Counted from the first letter of the stretch, positions 10,771 through 26,114 are shown. The stretch is DNA of 64,000 nucleotides from Sycobia sp. Sy_11 (GCA_018907035.1 JACCIC010000021.1:2111501-2175500), one strand, 5' to 3'. Notes: a model not told the origin generated them from the sequence alone. Made by a program: numbers and translations.

Positions 10771-13700
10771 ATATACAAGATATAGACAAACGTAAATTGA
10801 CCTGCTCTATTTTATTTTAATTGTTCACTACATGTGCTCTCAATCAATACACTCTCAAATTGCATTTTGCATTCATTATTGCACGGAAACTCGTATGGAA
10901 TTTGAAGAATGCTTTATCTATACATATATAATAGCAAATTTTAGTATTTTAGGCGCATAATATTCTGTTAAATACAGCGTCGCCGTCAATTATAACGAGA
11001 CAGCTCTGTAGCTACACAAAATTTTTAAAGGTTCGCGGTGGCACGAAAACTTTTACAACTTTCCTCGCGTTTTACAAACTCATTGTGCATATATATCTGA
11101 AGGTAGATTATCTAATGATGATCGCTCACTGGAAAAGAGGGCGGGAGAGGGGAGGAGAGACAGAAATAGAGAGATATCGTAACCGCACGTGCGCTCGCCT
11201 TGCTCCCTCGCGCCACGTGATTCGAATGATTGCTCGGGCGCGCGCGCGGCGAATCGAACGCGACTCGACGCGCTCTCGAAAATCTCATTTTTTTCCCCCT
11301 TTCCTTGGTTTTGTTTACTTAATGTATATTGCGCTCACAATGCGCACGCTTACGAGCCTATCTCTGCGCGAATACGAATCGATGAGCTTTTATTCCTTAT
11401 TGCCTTCGATGTATATCTCCTCGGAGTTTTTTCCCTTCCTTTTATCATTTTTATCACATGGGCACATTTACACTCTATTATTTTTAATTTCTTGCAACTG
11501 TTTCGCCGGAGTTTGAATTATTATGCTTGACCTTGCGACAGGTATAGATGTTTTATATTGTATGTAGATGCAGACTGCATGTCGGTTTCGTTCTGTGACA
11601 CGTATGTATAACGTATCTATATTTACACGTGCAAACATAGACACACGCACACATATGATAGTTTCTCTATAGATTGTGATTCATTTTGTTCGTGCGGTGT
11701 AAAACGATAATAATAGATTGTAATAATTGCGTACCGGAACTGGGAATACCAGCGATCTTTATTGCATTATTTTTCATTTGCTTCGATAGATCTTTGATTA
11801 TAAAGTACGAAACTAATTTTATAAGTCGTATATAAATGTATCGCGAATGTAATTACTTCAACTTTTAAAAGTTTTTTCGCTTATTTGCCGCTGAGCTTTT
11901 CTAAAGTTTACACCCAAACAATCTTGAGATCGATAATTTCATTAATAAAATATTATTGCGATCAATTAAAAATGTGAAAAATGAGACAATAAATCCGTGC
12001 ATAAATTAACAAAATCTATTTTTATAAATTTTTAAAAAGAACGTAATAATTGTAGTTGGCCTCTTTATCAAATGCTATAACGTGTTTTATGAGAAATAAC
12101 ATTTTAATTTCTCATCGAAAAGAAGTATTATAAACAAAACATTATTTTGAATTCACATTATATCACGAAGGCATTTTTTATTTTTTACACGTCATCTTAA
12201 GTTGAAACATGCCATTATTAACAGAAAACTTGCAAAAATGTTTTTTTTTTTAATGCAAATACGTATTTTTTCTTTATTTTATTTAATACGATTGCTTTAA
12301 AGTTTTCCTTCTATTTTTTCCCAATTACTGTAATATATTAATTATAGTTCATAACAACGTTTATTAAAATTTAATGCAAAGAAATCGATTCAGTTATTGA
12401 AATAAAATGACCATTAGCTTTATTAACTTACGTTTTAAGAAAAAATTAACATTGACTAATCGTATTTGACAGTATCTGTGTTATCAAGTGTCAATGTGCC
12501 AATATAAAAAATATTAAATTAACAATTTTAATACCTTTTTTAAAAATTGGAATTTTTTGTATAATGATATCACAGTATGTTTGAAATCGTAATTTGTCTA
12601 GAAAAATTTCTATAGAAGATTACGAAGTGCTATTAATTTTCAGATTTTTAGAATATGATTAATTAAAAATTAAAATAAAAAGGTAAAAACTAAGTAGCAA
12701 AAATTAGAGGTCAATTACTTTTCTAATATTTCTGTTCAATTAATATGCAATGGAATCATATTTAGTAGTTGAAGCATACATTTATTTGACTTAATTATCA
12801 TATAAATAATAATTGTATTATTAAGTAAATTGATTTTCTCATAAATTATTGGACTTTTTTTTTTAAACGTGAAAGATAATTTTATAAAGTAAAGATATTC
12901 ATGAAACGGGGACTTATAAGAGATATTTTAATGAAAATACTTGGAAAGTTTCACAAAATTAAATTCTATTAGATAAAAAATCGCTTGTTTAAATATTGTT
13001 TTATCAAATGTACAGTAAGTTTTGTCTTATAAAACGATTTATAAAGATCATTTTGTAAGCACTATTAAGAATCATTATAATTCATTAGGAAGTTAATATA
13101 TTAATAACAAGTTTTAAATATTCAACACGAGCAGTTTGCAAAAAACACAAATCATTAATGAAAACTTCTTAAATGTTATTATAATGTAGTTGACATTTTG
13201 TAAAAGTCACAGTCGAGTGATATAATTTAAATGAATTGGACGCTATTTTCTTGGTCGTTTTATTTCAGCTCTAATTGATTTTACCAGTTAAAGCTTCAAA
13301 CACATCGAAGATAATCGCAAAGAAAATTTTACGAATTTTATGTGCGTAAATTAATTTTTATAATGAACTTTTTAATCTTAAAGTTAATATATAACCAAAT
13401 GCACGGTTACAGTCGTAATTGAGCTGCGCGCATCAGCCGGTAAATATATCCACAAGACTGCAAGAGAAAATAATAAGAAATAATGTAAAGATAAAGGATA
13501 AATTGAAGGTAAATTATTGGCAATTGAACGAAAAGAGTAATGGAATAAAATTTTACACCTTAAAGCACCTTGAGATGTAGAATTTTTTTTTAGAGAACTA
13601 TTTACAAACAATCTATTTTTTGATGTGCATAAAACAACCAAATCACAGATAATGACATAAACACCTTTATCTTATTTCAAACACAGTCTTCCGTGCGCCA

Positions 13701-15603
13701 GAAAGGAGGCATCCCGTAAAAATAATCAACAAATAATAAAATAACCGAGAAGTTTCTTTCAACCAATTTGAGATATGGGTCAGATTTTTATTCAAAATTA
13801 CGAAATGTTTACGTAAGGGCGACAAAAAAAACATTTTAATTAAAATTCCAGCTGACAAATGTATAAGTGGTCGTTTTATCTGAATTTTTATTAATAAAAT
13901 CATAAACTTTTCCTTCAGCTTGTTTATTCTGTTGAGGGAGAAAAAAGTTTTTCGAAATAGGTCTTTTTTTTGTTCTGTGCATTGAATGGAATTTTTGGCC
14001 TGATTTACTACGAGTTTAAAAATATTATTGGCGCATTGATAACAATATTAATGAAATATTGAACTTTTCCTTTCGTTAAAATAATTTAAAGTAAATAGCT
14101 ATATCGTTGCTTCGTTTTCTTTTACACCTGCCGGATTCATTCTTTGATGTATAATTCGATTTAAAAATAAATGTCAAAACATACTTGTAAAAATTCAAAA
14201 TTTACTTAAAACATAGAATATGTATGTATAAACAATGCTATAGATTAAAAATCATAAATTTCCAACGGACTTCTATTACTTTTCCCTAAACTCTCGATAA
14301 AAAGTATTTTTTATTTCTTAAATTACTATTCAGACTTATAAAAAATCAGTAATTTGTAAAGAAAATTATAACGAAAAAATGTTTTTGATCCAAGTAAATT
14401 ATTCAAGTTCATTAGTATACGATAATTTTGTTTTTTTTTTTATTTTTTATTTTATTTAAGCTTTATCAACTCTGTTACGGATTATTTAACTACAAGTCGT
14501 TGATACACAAGATTCATTACGAATATACCATAGAGATATTCGTGCGTTGCATAAATTTTATTTGGATCTTGGATAAATTTAAATCGTATTTCTTAAAAAA
14601 TTTACATATAATATTTTACATGTACTTGACGAAGATAGTAATAAGCGGTTTCTACAGAAGGAAGATTAAAATTCCAACATTTTTTTTTATTATTTAACAT
14701 ATAGCATTGAATAATTAATAGTAACGTGTGTTACAGCGAAAAAGTTAAAAATAACAACCGAATAAAACGTCAAACTTGATAAACTGTAATTCCTATGCAA
14801 CTGTTTAATGTGTAACAAAAAATAATAATAATAATAATAATTTTACGTACTGGAGCACCCAAATTTTTCACATATTCGGCAATGAAAAGATAATTTTTTG
14901 TTTTTCTTTTAATTTATTAATTTAATGCATATTATGGTGACGACCGAGGCATGAAATTTGAAAACGGCAGAGCGCACATTACAGTACTTGGCGCTTGAAA
15001 ATTTTATCAATGCAAGACCTGGCCAAACCTTCACACTGTTTCGCCTCGGTTAAAGGCCTTGACACTCTTCAGGTCTCATTTTTTTTATTTCCTCAGTCGC
15101 ATTGTAATGAATGCGCAACAATATATATAGCCGATTTGTATTCTGAGCATTAAATAAGAAAAAAATTGGAACTGCTCCTAATGTGGCATATATTATTATC
15201 CGCCCTTTACGATAAGAGTCTCGTATCTGCGTATTGTATTTTAATAATCAGCGCGCATCCTCGATCTACCAATAAATTATCCGTTCCGATTGATCCAAAT
15301 ATTGAACATAACGTATTTTCTTCTTTTTGAAGCGAACGATAAATTAAGTCGCATTTACATAAGTTTTTTATCTGTTTTTTTTTATATTTTTTTTTTATTT
15401 TCATCCATTGTACCGCGCACGGAAACAAAAGTTATAAGCCGCGAGCACGGAAGAAATATCAGCGAGCCAAAGCAAGCAATGGTCGACTAAGAATGATTTT
15501 TTTTTTTTTTGTTGCGAATTAATTTTAGGACAATAAAATTTTCATTGAATAACTTCGTTCAAAACTTTCAAAATTGTCGGATAATTTATAAAGGGAAATT
15601 ATG

Positions 15604-15675
<72 letters not shown>

Positions 15676-16468
15676 GAAACGGAACACTACGCTATATATA
15701 CAGTAATGCATGAAAATAATATCGTGTATAATAATATCCTTAATGCTTCGACAGTCGCCACGAAACATTTTACATCTGTGCGGCATAGAAAAACGTGACT
15801 GATTTCAGCATCCCAGTGTAAATAAAAACGATTTAACTCCGATTAAAGCGAATAATAGAATATAATACCGAAAATTCGATACGCTGGCGGTATATATATA
15901 TAATAAAACACGAGATTATATAGATATAATAGGTGCTATGAATTGTATGTTAATGCCTAGGTATACACAAGATATATCAGGCAGCACTACGAGCGCGCGC
16001 GCGCACACACACACACGCGCGCACGGACGTACCGTAGCCGACGTTGTATTATGTGTATTGCGCAAAGAAATGGATTTGGGCCGTAAAATTAAATCCGACG
16101 AAGAGTAATATATCTTTATGGTATGAGATTCTACTAAAGGCAAGGAATTTTTATAATCGCCAACGTGTTTTTTTCTAATTGAAAAATTAGCAGATGTCTC
16201 AGATAGCAGCAAAAAAATTTAATTAGAAGTATATATATAATTCTTTATACGTATTAAAAATTTTCGTTTGTACAGATTTTATGCTGTAATATCCGGTAGA
16301 CTTATAATACAATTTTATGAAAATGATTCAGTAAATGTTTTTTTTTGTTTCTCTCTTTTTTTTTTTTTAAATTACGAAGATAAGAAATTTTCGTTAGTGT
16401 TTCAATACTACCAATACCCTCGGGTATATTATTAATGTATTGTGCTTTCCACATTAGTCTATACGTAT

Positions 16469-16520
<52 letters not shown>

Positions 16521-16563
16521 CTTTCCAGAACATCGCGATAATTCTATACGCGTTCAGAATCGC

Positions 16564-16613
<50 letters not shown>

Positions 16614-16673
16614 CTTTGTATATAAACGTCGTACGCGCGCATTTGCTCGCGTATTATAACCCGGCGCGCAGCG

Positions 16674-16675
<2 letters not shown>

Positions 16676-16719
<44 letters not shown>
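16676..16719. repeat. (GA)n microsatellite
   Basis: About 22 GA units following two long (AT)n arrays (16471-16518 and 16566-16611) and a CpG-rich spacer. Long GA tracts can bind GAGA-type factors in insects; no gene start is seen beside it. Confidence 0.9.
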
Positions 16720-16722
<3 letters not shown>

Positions 16723-17397
16723 CATTGGCGCGAAATGAATATCGTTGCTGGACGTTAGATTGCGTTCAATGAAGCCGCAGCCTATATTATACACATTATG
16801 AAATCGGCATCATATATATATATATATATATAGGAAACAACTTAAAGAAAATTAATGTAACCCATACAGCAATAAAAAAGATTTCACTCATGGTGAATTT
16901 GCAGAGATTTTTTGTTGCCTTCGCTTCATTATAATAGTTTTCATTATTAAGCGTCGAGAAAATATCATCGTAAGATAATGCATTGATAAAAATTTTTTGG
17001 TTCTCCTGCGATTGGGACCAAAAGAAAAAAAAGAAGAAAAGAAACTTCTTCCAAATTTATATTTTGAGTGATATATGTACGACAGGCACGATAATACCAT
17101 TAAACAATACGATGCCATTCGGCTTTATCGATCGTTTAACACATTTGTCGAAGAAACTGTAATGGCAACATATGAGTTTCACTCCCATATACAGAGACGT
17201 ATTGTTTGGCTTTGAATAAAAAAAAAAAGAAGATGAAAAGATTCTAATGATTCCTGTTAATTATCGATAAAAAAAAAAACAAAAAAAAATATATTAACAG
17301 CGAAGACGCAGCTGTGCTAATACTGCAACGATGTGATAAATCCTGTAAAACGTTATTACGCTAGTGTGAAAGAAATAAGAATAGTGCCAACTATATG

Positions 17398-17452
<55 letters not shown>

Positions 17453-18880
17453 GGTGATATACCGTTACAAAATCGCTCGTTTTCAATAGCAGTTTGTTGC
17501 AGCAGGCTCGGCATAAATGAAGTGTATGTTAAAAAAAAAAAAAAATTTCATTTCACTCGGTATATAGCGACAGAGCTGTAATTTAAAAGCTTGGCGAAAG
17601 ATAAACTTCGTTCATTTTGTATAGAAATTGAATTGTTACTCTAGATAATGACCACTGGGAAAAAAATTGTTATTTTTTGAAAATCGAACTCATATGTTCA
17701 TTTTAGTACGTATAGATGCAGGCTTTAATAAAAAAATAAAAAAATAAAAAAACATTTTCACGAAGAAGATGCGAACTCGTCGGCGAGTCCGATGACTTCC
17801 TTCTATTTTATTTTCTCATTGATTAAGGAGCGATTGTCAGCCCTAATAATAATAATCGTATGAACGTTTAATGTCACAACTTTCTTTCAGTCCATTAAAA
17901 ATTATTCATACTCACAATCACGTTCTGTTTTCTCTCTCGAATATTTCCGATATCGCCTTATCGAGAAAGTTCAGTAAAGGAAAATCTACGTTCCAGAGGA
18001 AAATTGCTCGGTCAAATTCGCTCGGCCGATTATCGATTAAAAGCGATGCCAATCCTTCGAATCCTTGGTATTAAGTCGAGATCCAAGCGTTCCGAAGAAT
18101 CCATATATAGCGCCGAAATTCGACGGAACGATTCAGAGCGATCGCGCAAAGCCGCGCCGAGAAATGGCCAAATTGCACGACCTAACCTTTCTGCAGTTTA
18201 ACGCTAATTAGCCGTATCGAATCAATAGCAAATACATCCGTTCGATAATCAAGCGTTAGCCGATTAGAGATTGTCCATAAGGTAGTAGGTTACTAGGTTG
18301 GTGGGAGGTTGGTAACGTGCTGAAGCGGGGGCGCTGTTAAAGCAACCAATGACATTTACCGATTGTTAAGAGATTAAAAAAAAAAAAAAAACACAAACAT
18401 TTTTACAGTACTTTTTTAACTTAGAGTATTGTATGGTACTTTTACGTATATCTTTAATCTTAGAACGACAGATATTCGAAGCTATCCTGTTTCTTAAAAA
18501 CAATTGCGATTATTTAATTTTAATACTAAATTTTATTTTAATTCATTATAATTTTAAGCTATTATATTATTTTTACAAACAAAATTTTATTTATGGACCA
18601 TATATATATATATCCCCCGCATCATACGAGGCCCACTTGCGTGTCGCGGCGCGACGACGCGATGAAAATTCCCGACCCCTCACGGACCCCACAGGCGGGG
18701 CATGGGAAAATCGGCGTCGGGAGTGAGAAAAAAGAAGGGAATAAGAAAAAAAATGTAGCCATTCCGCCGACTCCTCGCTCTCGCAACGCTACATGAATTA
18801 TATTAATTTATATATCATTTTGAACAATAACGTATAGCGGGACTTCTTCTTTTATCTCTTCCTCTTCCTCTCCCGCTCTA

Positions 18881-18899
18881 TTACTATTATTATTATTAC

Positions 18900-18939
<40 letters not shown>

Positions 18940-18979
18940 GTTGTTGTTGTTGTTGTTGTTGTTGTTATTATTATTATTT
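18881..18979. repeat. Long ATT/GTT triplet microsatellite
   Basis: A run of ATT triplets of about 60 bases changes to about 26 bases of GTT and then back to ATT. It is preceded by a pyrimidine-rich tract. Confidence 0.9.
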
Positions 18980-19724
18980 CATTTCTACGTACTAATGTAC
19001 AAAATCGTATGCGCGCGCGCATCTTCCACCGGAGCATTAAGAGCCTCTCATTTCTGTAAATATGCACCTGGGCGATAACGAATATCGGCGCTTTCTCCGG
19101 ATTATTGTTGAAATTGAAAATCGCTTTACAAAAAAAAATCCTCTCTCTCTCTCTCTCTCTCTCCTCTGTCGAAATTCGGCGTCTCTCTGCGACCATCCCA
19201 TCAACACCTGGGATTCAAGTTTTATGCAAAAGCGCAGCTTTATTCCAAGGGCCGTCTGGCTTGACCGACTGAATACCGAGCATATGGAACTTTTTCTTTC
19301 GCTGACTGATAATGAATGTAAGAGCAGCTTTTTATATCTAATGTATTTTATATTTATATATGTTTTAGCCGCTTTATTGTATTCTCGATAAAATCATGTC
19401 ATTGCTACATTGTAAAAATTTCTGTAACTTTATGATAAGACGGAACGACTTACTGCGATATTTTATATATAGTATTATATATGGAGTTACTTAAAGTACT
19501 TTTCAATTTTTGTTTTTTTAACATGTTCGATCTCGATATTCATGCGCATCATCGTATCGTATTAGATTCTATTTTTTAAAAGGTTACAAATAAAATAAAT
19601 AAATATATATATCTAACTATCGATCTAACTCTCCATCCCTCTCACTCTCTTTCGAAGCCGCTTAAGCACATTATCATATAGCAAAATGACTTTCTGCTTT
19701 CCACTGCTTACAATTGAGCAAAAG

Positions 19725-19785
<61 letters not shown>

Positions 19786-19879
19786 GCATATAAGTATAAG
19801 ATAAAGATGCGATATATGGAAGAGGCTCGCGCGAATTTGTGTACGGAGACGTCGGAGACGCGTTCGCAAACAACTGGAT

Positions 19880-20248
19880 ATTACCAGACGCGATTCACTT
19901 GCGCGAGACTCTTTTACGCGCGCGCCAGAGCGTGGGAGGAGGGGAGGGGGAGGGGGGAGGGAGGTGAGAGACAGAATGAGAAAGATATATAGAGAAGTAG
20001 GCGGCGCGGCGCCTCGCGCGAGCGCGCGTATAATCAGCGAGCCGGGCATTATCGTCGCAGCGGCGCGCGGGCCGCGCGCAGCGGGGAATTACGAATATAC
20101 GAATCCGCGTCGCGTCGCCGGCGCGGCATTTATAGGGACTATAAGCGCGACGAAACGCAAAGCCGCCGCTGCCATAGCCGTCCGCATCAGTTTCGCCCGG
20201 TCGTCCGCTCGCGTTGCAGGTGCAGCTGCTCTCTCGCTCTCGCTCTCG

Positions 20249-20304
<56 letters not shown>

Positions 20305-20955
20305 TTCGCTCTCGCTCTCCGTCTACATCAGAGACAGTCGATCTTTTACCGATTCGCGTCGCCATCGTTCTGTGGATTATACGCGCATATACGGGCAATT
20401 TTCCCCGGCCTATTGCCGAGGGCATTAAATTGTCAAAATAAAAAAAAAAAAAAAAGCAGAAGAAAAAAATCGCGCCGAACGTCCAAAAAGACTATAGCGT
20501 CGGTGTACGTGTAAGTAGAACCGGCGTTCGAGAGTAGTGACCGTTTGTCCACCCGTCCTCCCCCCCCCCAACCCCCTGCACACCGGGTGAGGGTTTCCAG
20601 TGCGCGCGCGCGCGAGCTCATTCGAAAATTTCGAAAATTGACGGACTCGCCGAGGGCCGCCGCAGCCTTGGGGCCGTGAGTCCCCGCAGCGCCGCAGCCG
20701 CCGGGCCCACCAGCGAACGTAACGCAGGGAGCCGGGAGCCGAGGCAGCGGCAGCTTGGACGAATCGGCACGTCGCCGTTGCAACGGGCCAGGGCCCCAAA
20801 GAAGCGGGTGCTGGGAATGCATAAGACCAGACGGAAAACCCGGAACCTGCTCTTCTATCGCTAAAGTGCCGCGCGCCGAATAAAGGAGGGCAGACCAAAA
20901 AACAAAAAGAAGAAGAAGAAGAAGAAGGACGAAGGAAAATATTTAGCAAAAGGGT
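19880..20955 (+). promoter_or_regulatory. CpG-rich patch, candidate promoter and leader exon of the ATPase gene
   Basis: About 1 kb of GC- and CpG-rich DNA in AT-rich surroundings, with a long (CT)n/(GA)n block at 20229-20299. No conserved protein is encoded. The next coding gene on this strand starts at 26115, and just upstream of it a strong acceptor (pyrimidine tract ending at 26035) implies a spliced noncoding leader exon further 5'. A GTGAG donor-like site lies near 20953. Both facts fit this patch being the start of that gene, but the link is inference and no TATA box was found. Confidence 0.35.
20229..20299. repeat. (CT)n microsatellite inside the CpG-rich patch
   Basis: Begins as CTCTCG-type hexamers and becomes a pure CT run. 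The CTCTCG start suggests that the tract grew from a GC-rich repeat. Similar CT runs are at 21506-21550 and 36214-36272. Confidence 0.9.
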
Positions 20956-21150
20956 GAGAGATAATTAATTATATATGTGTGTACATAACATAGAAATATT
21001 CCGATGTATATACGCCTCTTGCGTTGCGCGCGAGCGCGCGCGTGTGTGTATGTGTGTGCGTAAGTACGTTCCGAGATAAAAATTCCGTCTTGATGATTTT
21101 TTGCATGAGCGCGCGCGGGCTGTTAAAAGTTTTCGCAACGCGAGCGCAAA

Positions 21151-21210
<60 letters not shown>

Positions 21211-21502
21211 ATATACATGCACGTGTTCAGTGTTCGCGCGAGTACATATTACTTTGTACAAGTCGCTCATATCGAAATGTATTTAATTGATTTGTAATGT
21301 GTCCATAGGTCCGATTGAAATAAGCGATTTGAAAAAAAAAAAAAAGAAAAAAGAATGTAGAAGCAATAAATCCACTTCCAATGTGCAAGCCTGTTGTACT
21401 TTTCGAATCTTTGTGCGCATGCACACACGCGTACACACGTACTTCTAGCTAAATAAATTATATTCGATAAGTTATAATATTCGCGCGGTAGCGGAGGCTT
21501 CT

Positions 21503-21552
<50 letters not shown>

Positions 21553-22111
21553 CAATAAATGATTATTTTTCTAGGTCATCAACTATAAATGATAAAATTA
21601 TATTTTCTGGACGGAGTTAAAAGTCTCAGCGAGATACCGAGGTTAAATAAAATTAATTATCTTTACTTAAAATTTTACGTTTTCCATATGCTTAAACGCA
21701 TTATACTTTTAAAATCCAAATTAACACTGTAACTTTGGACTATTCTATTTCCGCTTATCTGTACACGAATACCCGGACTTTCGCAATCCGAGAAATATAA
21801 TCTTGATAAAGCTTTACAACATTTTTATTTGCCTCTTGCATAATTGATTAATTTGCATTGTTCGAAACTAATTTGTTGTTGAAACGCAAAATCGCCAAAG
21901 CATTCTTAATAATCAGATTAAAATTCAAATAAATTGAACAAAGGAATCATAAAGTATGTCGAAATGATGAAAAAAAGTAAACTAATTTTAATTAAAGTAA
22001 AATTTAAATAATCAAAAATTTTTCGAGTTTCCTTTTGATAACATCTTATAATTAGTCTCCCTGATATGAGCAACAAAAATAATTATTTATCATTGACAAT
22101 AAAAAATGACA

Positions 22112-22174
<63 letters not shown>

Positions 22175-22905
22175 CATAAATGATTAGTTTGGCTCAAAAT
22201 ATATGATCTTGAAACAAAGTATGTTATACAATGTTTCTTACAAATAAGTCAGCAGACAAATGCTGTTTCCGCCTAACATTTATACTGCTGAGCAACTTTT
22301 GTAATTCGCTTTAATGCGCGCTCGCGAGCCGATAATCAAATCGCGATACCGAAGAAATCGGCATTGCGCGCTCTAATACTACGTATCAACGATTAAGCAT
22401 AATAAATGACATACTTTAGAGAGTAACGAATCCGAAGGTTTCCTCGAATTCTGGAGCGGATTAATTTTACATCTGTTGAGGAAACGTCGTAATTCCCGTT
22501 AGAAATTTGAATACGTGCGCATTACATACATGTGATTAAAATAAAACAAAACAAAAAAAAAAAAGAAAAAAAAAAGAAAAAACATTCAACAAGCGTGCGC
22601 TAAATGTATAATATCTATTATGGATTATAGTATTAAAGTGCACTCGTTTCATCCTTAGCTGCAGCAGTGCAGTAAAACGTATATTTCTATACGCAGCCTT
22701 GGATCCGTTTCTTGTTCTTTTTCCACGCATTTACATAACTAGGAGAAGGAGAATTGCACTTTTCACAAAATTATAATGAATTTTTTTTTTCTTAAATCCG
22801 TCCGCTAAACACGACGTATTCTTTTTTGGAATTCATAATACATACATACATGCATGCATACATATGCATACATACATATGCATACATACATACATATACA
22901 TAAAT

Positions 22906-22959
<54 letters not shown>

Positions 22960-23587
22960 TACATCAACAAATTGTTGTAAATATATATACGTGTTCTCGA
23001 TTCGACATATTCGTACGCGGAAATATGTTAGGAGCTTGTGTTGTTATTAGATCGATGCCTGAATTCCGTACTTTCTAATTTACGACAGATGAATTCAAGA
23101 TAAAAGTAGATTGAAATTATAAAAATTTTCCCGCGCGTTATTATAACATGTCTATTAATTGCTACTGTTGTGGGGGTTTTTTTTTACGAACATTATACTA
23201 TAATATAGCAATCGACGTATTATTGCGTTACTGCAATGTACTCGTATGTGAATATTTCAAAATTGATTGACAATGACCGATAAAGTGCTTGCAATATAAC
23301 GATATTTTTAAAGATCTATACGACACTCCTGAACTATTTTATCTCTATACGATTGTAATTCCACTTGAAAATTCTAAGATACATAGTCGAAGCATTAAAT
23401 AAACAAATAACTTTCTAGCGAAACATTGGGGAAGAATCGTGAAAGTGTAATTTTCATTGTTAATTTTTTTTAATTTATATTCCATTTTGCACAATAGTAG
23501 TTTTTCAGTCAATCCTATAAAATCGTTACAATTTAAGCGCTCGTTTGTAGTTTTGATTAGCATCTTATTGATTTAATATACAAAGAT

Positions 23588-23625
<38 letters not shown>

Positions 23626-26035
23626 TAAACTTTATTAAAAATAATATAATCGGTGTTTATAAGCGCATAGTTTTCAAAGATTTCATAATTAATAATCAAT
23701 TTTGTCCCGATTGCGTTATCGAACGAAAAATGCAGATTTTGATCAATATTGAAAAGTTATAATATTCAACTTCACTATTATAAAAGAATCGGTAATTTGT
23801 TTTTGAGTAGTATTTTTTAAATATGAAGTCGAAATAAAGTATCAATAATCCTTCGGTTAAGTAACTAAAGATAGAGGACATGGTAATACAAAAATTAAAA
23901 GTGTTCCCGATCTTTTTAATTTAAAATAATGCTTAGACACGTGTCATTTAAAAATTGCGTGGAGAAACATGAGTTTTGATCAATAAATTTAAACAATTGA
24001 AATTTGAACAATTAGATATCTCTAAAATTCGAAAAGCTAAAATGTATAAATATTAAATCTATTATGCATCATTTTCTATGAATACCAGATAAATTAAGTT
24101 TTTTAATTAAATTACATTAATTCCGATTGAGAATTATTTGACTTACCAAGTAATTAAGTTTAATATTCGTTATTTGTTATACTGAAGACTGACTAATAAG
24201 TAAATAAATAGATTCATTTTAAACAAAATAGATGCATAAATAGAAATCTAAAAGGAAATTCCATACTGGATAAAGTTCACTTTATATTTCTGTTTCATCC
24301 ATTTCCTAAACTTTATATAGATTTCATTCACTTCACCTTCTCATTTGCTTTAGCCCCCGTAAAAATAAGTATGAATTTACAATAATATCGACGTCTGAAT
24401 GTTTAAGAATAATAAAATTGACCAAACTATTAGCAGGCATGGTTCGATAAATTAGTTTTGCATACGATAAGCTTATTGCTTCGTCTGAAAATTTATCTAA
24501 TATCTAATTTATCGTTATTTTATAGCCGATTAGTAATTTAAGGAATCTGTCGCTTATAATCAATGAAAGGAGAAAAAAAAATTGTTGTTCGCAAGCAATT
24601 AAATAAGAGTGCCGGTCTAACGCTGGGATTGTATAACGATGGCATAAGCTAACTATAAAGTTCTAACGTCGATGGAATTCATCGAATAAAAGCTTTTAAT
24701 AATATTGCAATCCCTTCGTTCTAAAATATATGAAGATATCAGATTTTTTTCGCAATAAAAATATCAAGTATTCAAGGATTATATATATATATTCTTATGT
24801 TGAATATTAGGCATAAAATTAAAGGCTATTTTAAAATTACAACTTCTGCTGGAATCGACTGATATAATGCAAACTAATAAATATTTTTATTGGTCTTAGA
24901 GTCATTTTTATAAACTTTAAAAAAGAAAAAAAACTCAAAATTGAACTTCTTATTTCCATCATATCATAAACTAATTTTGAGAGAAATTATCGAAACAGAA
25001 AATATTTTCAAGAACAAAATTATAGCTGAAATTCGCTCATTTTTAATGATTAAATTTTAAATTCTGGCTTCGAACAAAATAATTCAGTAATGAGTGAAAA
25101 TTGCTTTTATTATAGATTTTATTTTTTTTAACAATGAGAGCTGGTTTATCAATGAAATATAGATTATTGGTTGAAAATGACATTTTCAATTTGAAACATA
25201 AAGAACAGGCTCTGAAAAAATTACTAGTTCACTTAATTTTTTTGCAAAAATGAATTTACGAGCTATGAAATTTTTAAGGACTTCTTCGATGATCTAATAT
25301 AAGTTATCTAAATACCCTCAAATATCTAACCTTCTATCTTATTCTTATAAACAAAATTGTCACTTCGAAAACACAATATCGTTGTTTTTGCATAAATGCG
25401 ACTTTAATTACGTCTTATATTGTGCACCTACCGAGAAGGAGAGAAAAAAATTCTACATTTATTTTCCGCGGGATCATTATTGCCACGAGTAATTGATTGT
25501 CAAAGACGAAAATTACTTGTTTGCTTTCGTCCACGTTAACTCAGCGCTAAATTGTTATACAAAGAATTTTGGGAAGGTCGAGCTAAAAAAAAAAACGCTC
25601 AAATATATAATGCTTATGATCGTTTAAAAGTCTCCTAGAGAGGAGAACGAGAAAAATAATCATTGTCCAAGCCCAGAAACAGTTTGTTTTATCTAGTTTC
25701 TTACGTGTCGTCAACAAAATTCAAGCCCAGATTTGAGAACTAAGCGTTAAAGGCCGAAAAATTTTGCTTTTACGAAATTCTCTGAAAATTCCAGCCTGTC
25801 GAGGGCTACCTAAAAGTTTAGATGTTTGTAAATATCGTTCAATTATACAGCGAGTGTTATACAACGTTGCGCAAATGCGTGAGAAAGATAATGCGCCTTG
25901 CACCTCTTTCCCCGCCGTATTCCTAATAATATATAATTATAATAGTTAACTTTTAATCCCACATTAAGTTTAAATCTACACATGTCATTGAAATTCCACA
26001 ACTAAATCGTTTTGTTCTTATCCCTTGTCTTTTAG
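20956..26035. other. Intergenic or leader intron of the ATPase gene
   Basis: No protein-coding similarity is seen. Simple repeats are (AT)n at 21152-21198 and 22120-22171, (CT)n at 21506-21550, a CATA/CA/TA compound run at about 22838-22960 and (GA)n at 23590-23619. A diverged copy of the CTGTAAGACCGATAAAAATA repeat end (see 44690 and 50238) lies at about 24868-24910 in minus orientation. If the CpG-rich patch at 20 kb is the leader exon, this is the first intron. Confidence 0.4.
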
Positions 26036-26114
26036 CTGTTTTGCACCGTAGCCGATCTAACGTCAACTGCCTCGACTAAATCCGCAAGAAAACCACAATA
26101 CACAATAAATAGTT

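Larger units (their letters stand above)
5821..19880. other. Long gene-poor, microsatellite-rich stretch
   Basis: I find no supportable protein gene, RNA gene or recognisable transposon in these 14 kb. The apparent open frames are products of (AT)n, (CT)n and similar repeats or are short and unlike known proteins. Recurrent content: (AT)n arrays, ATT/GTT triplet runs (10696-10770 and 18881-18979), a (GA)n run at 16676-16719, and several CpG-rich patches (about 8990-9060, 11180-11280, 18640-18720). Noncoding exons or a long 3' untranslated region of a gene outside the window cannot be excluded. Confidence 0.5.

Noticed and set aside
15586..16738. Frames rich in alternating Tyr-Ile or Arg-Glu
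   Set aside because: They are translations of (AT)n and (GA)n arrays; similar frames recur at every array in the window.
24435..24460. GGTTCGA-type tRNA B-box
   Set aside because: No A-box, cloverleaf arms or terminator T-run accompany it; the same applies to the GGTTCGA at about 42423.
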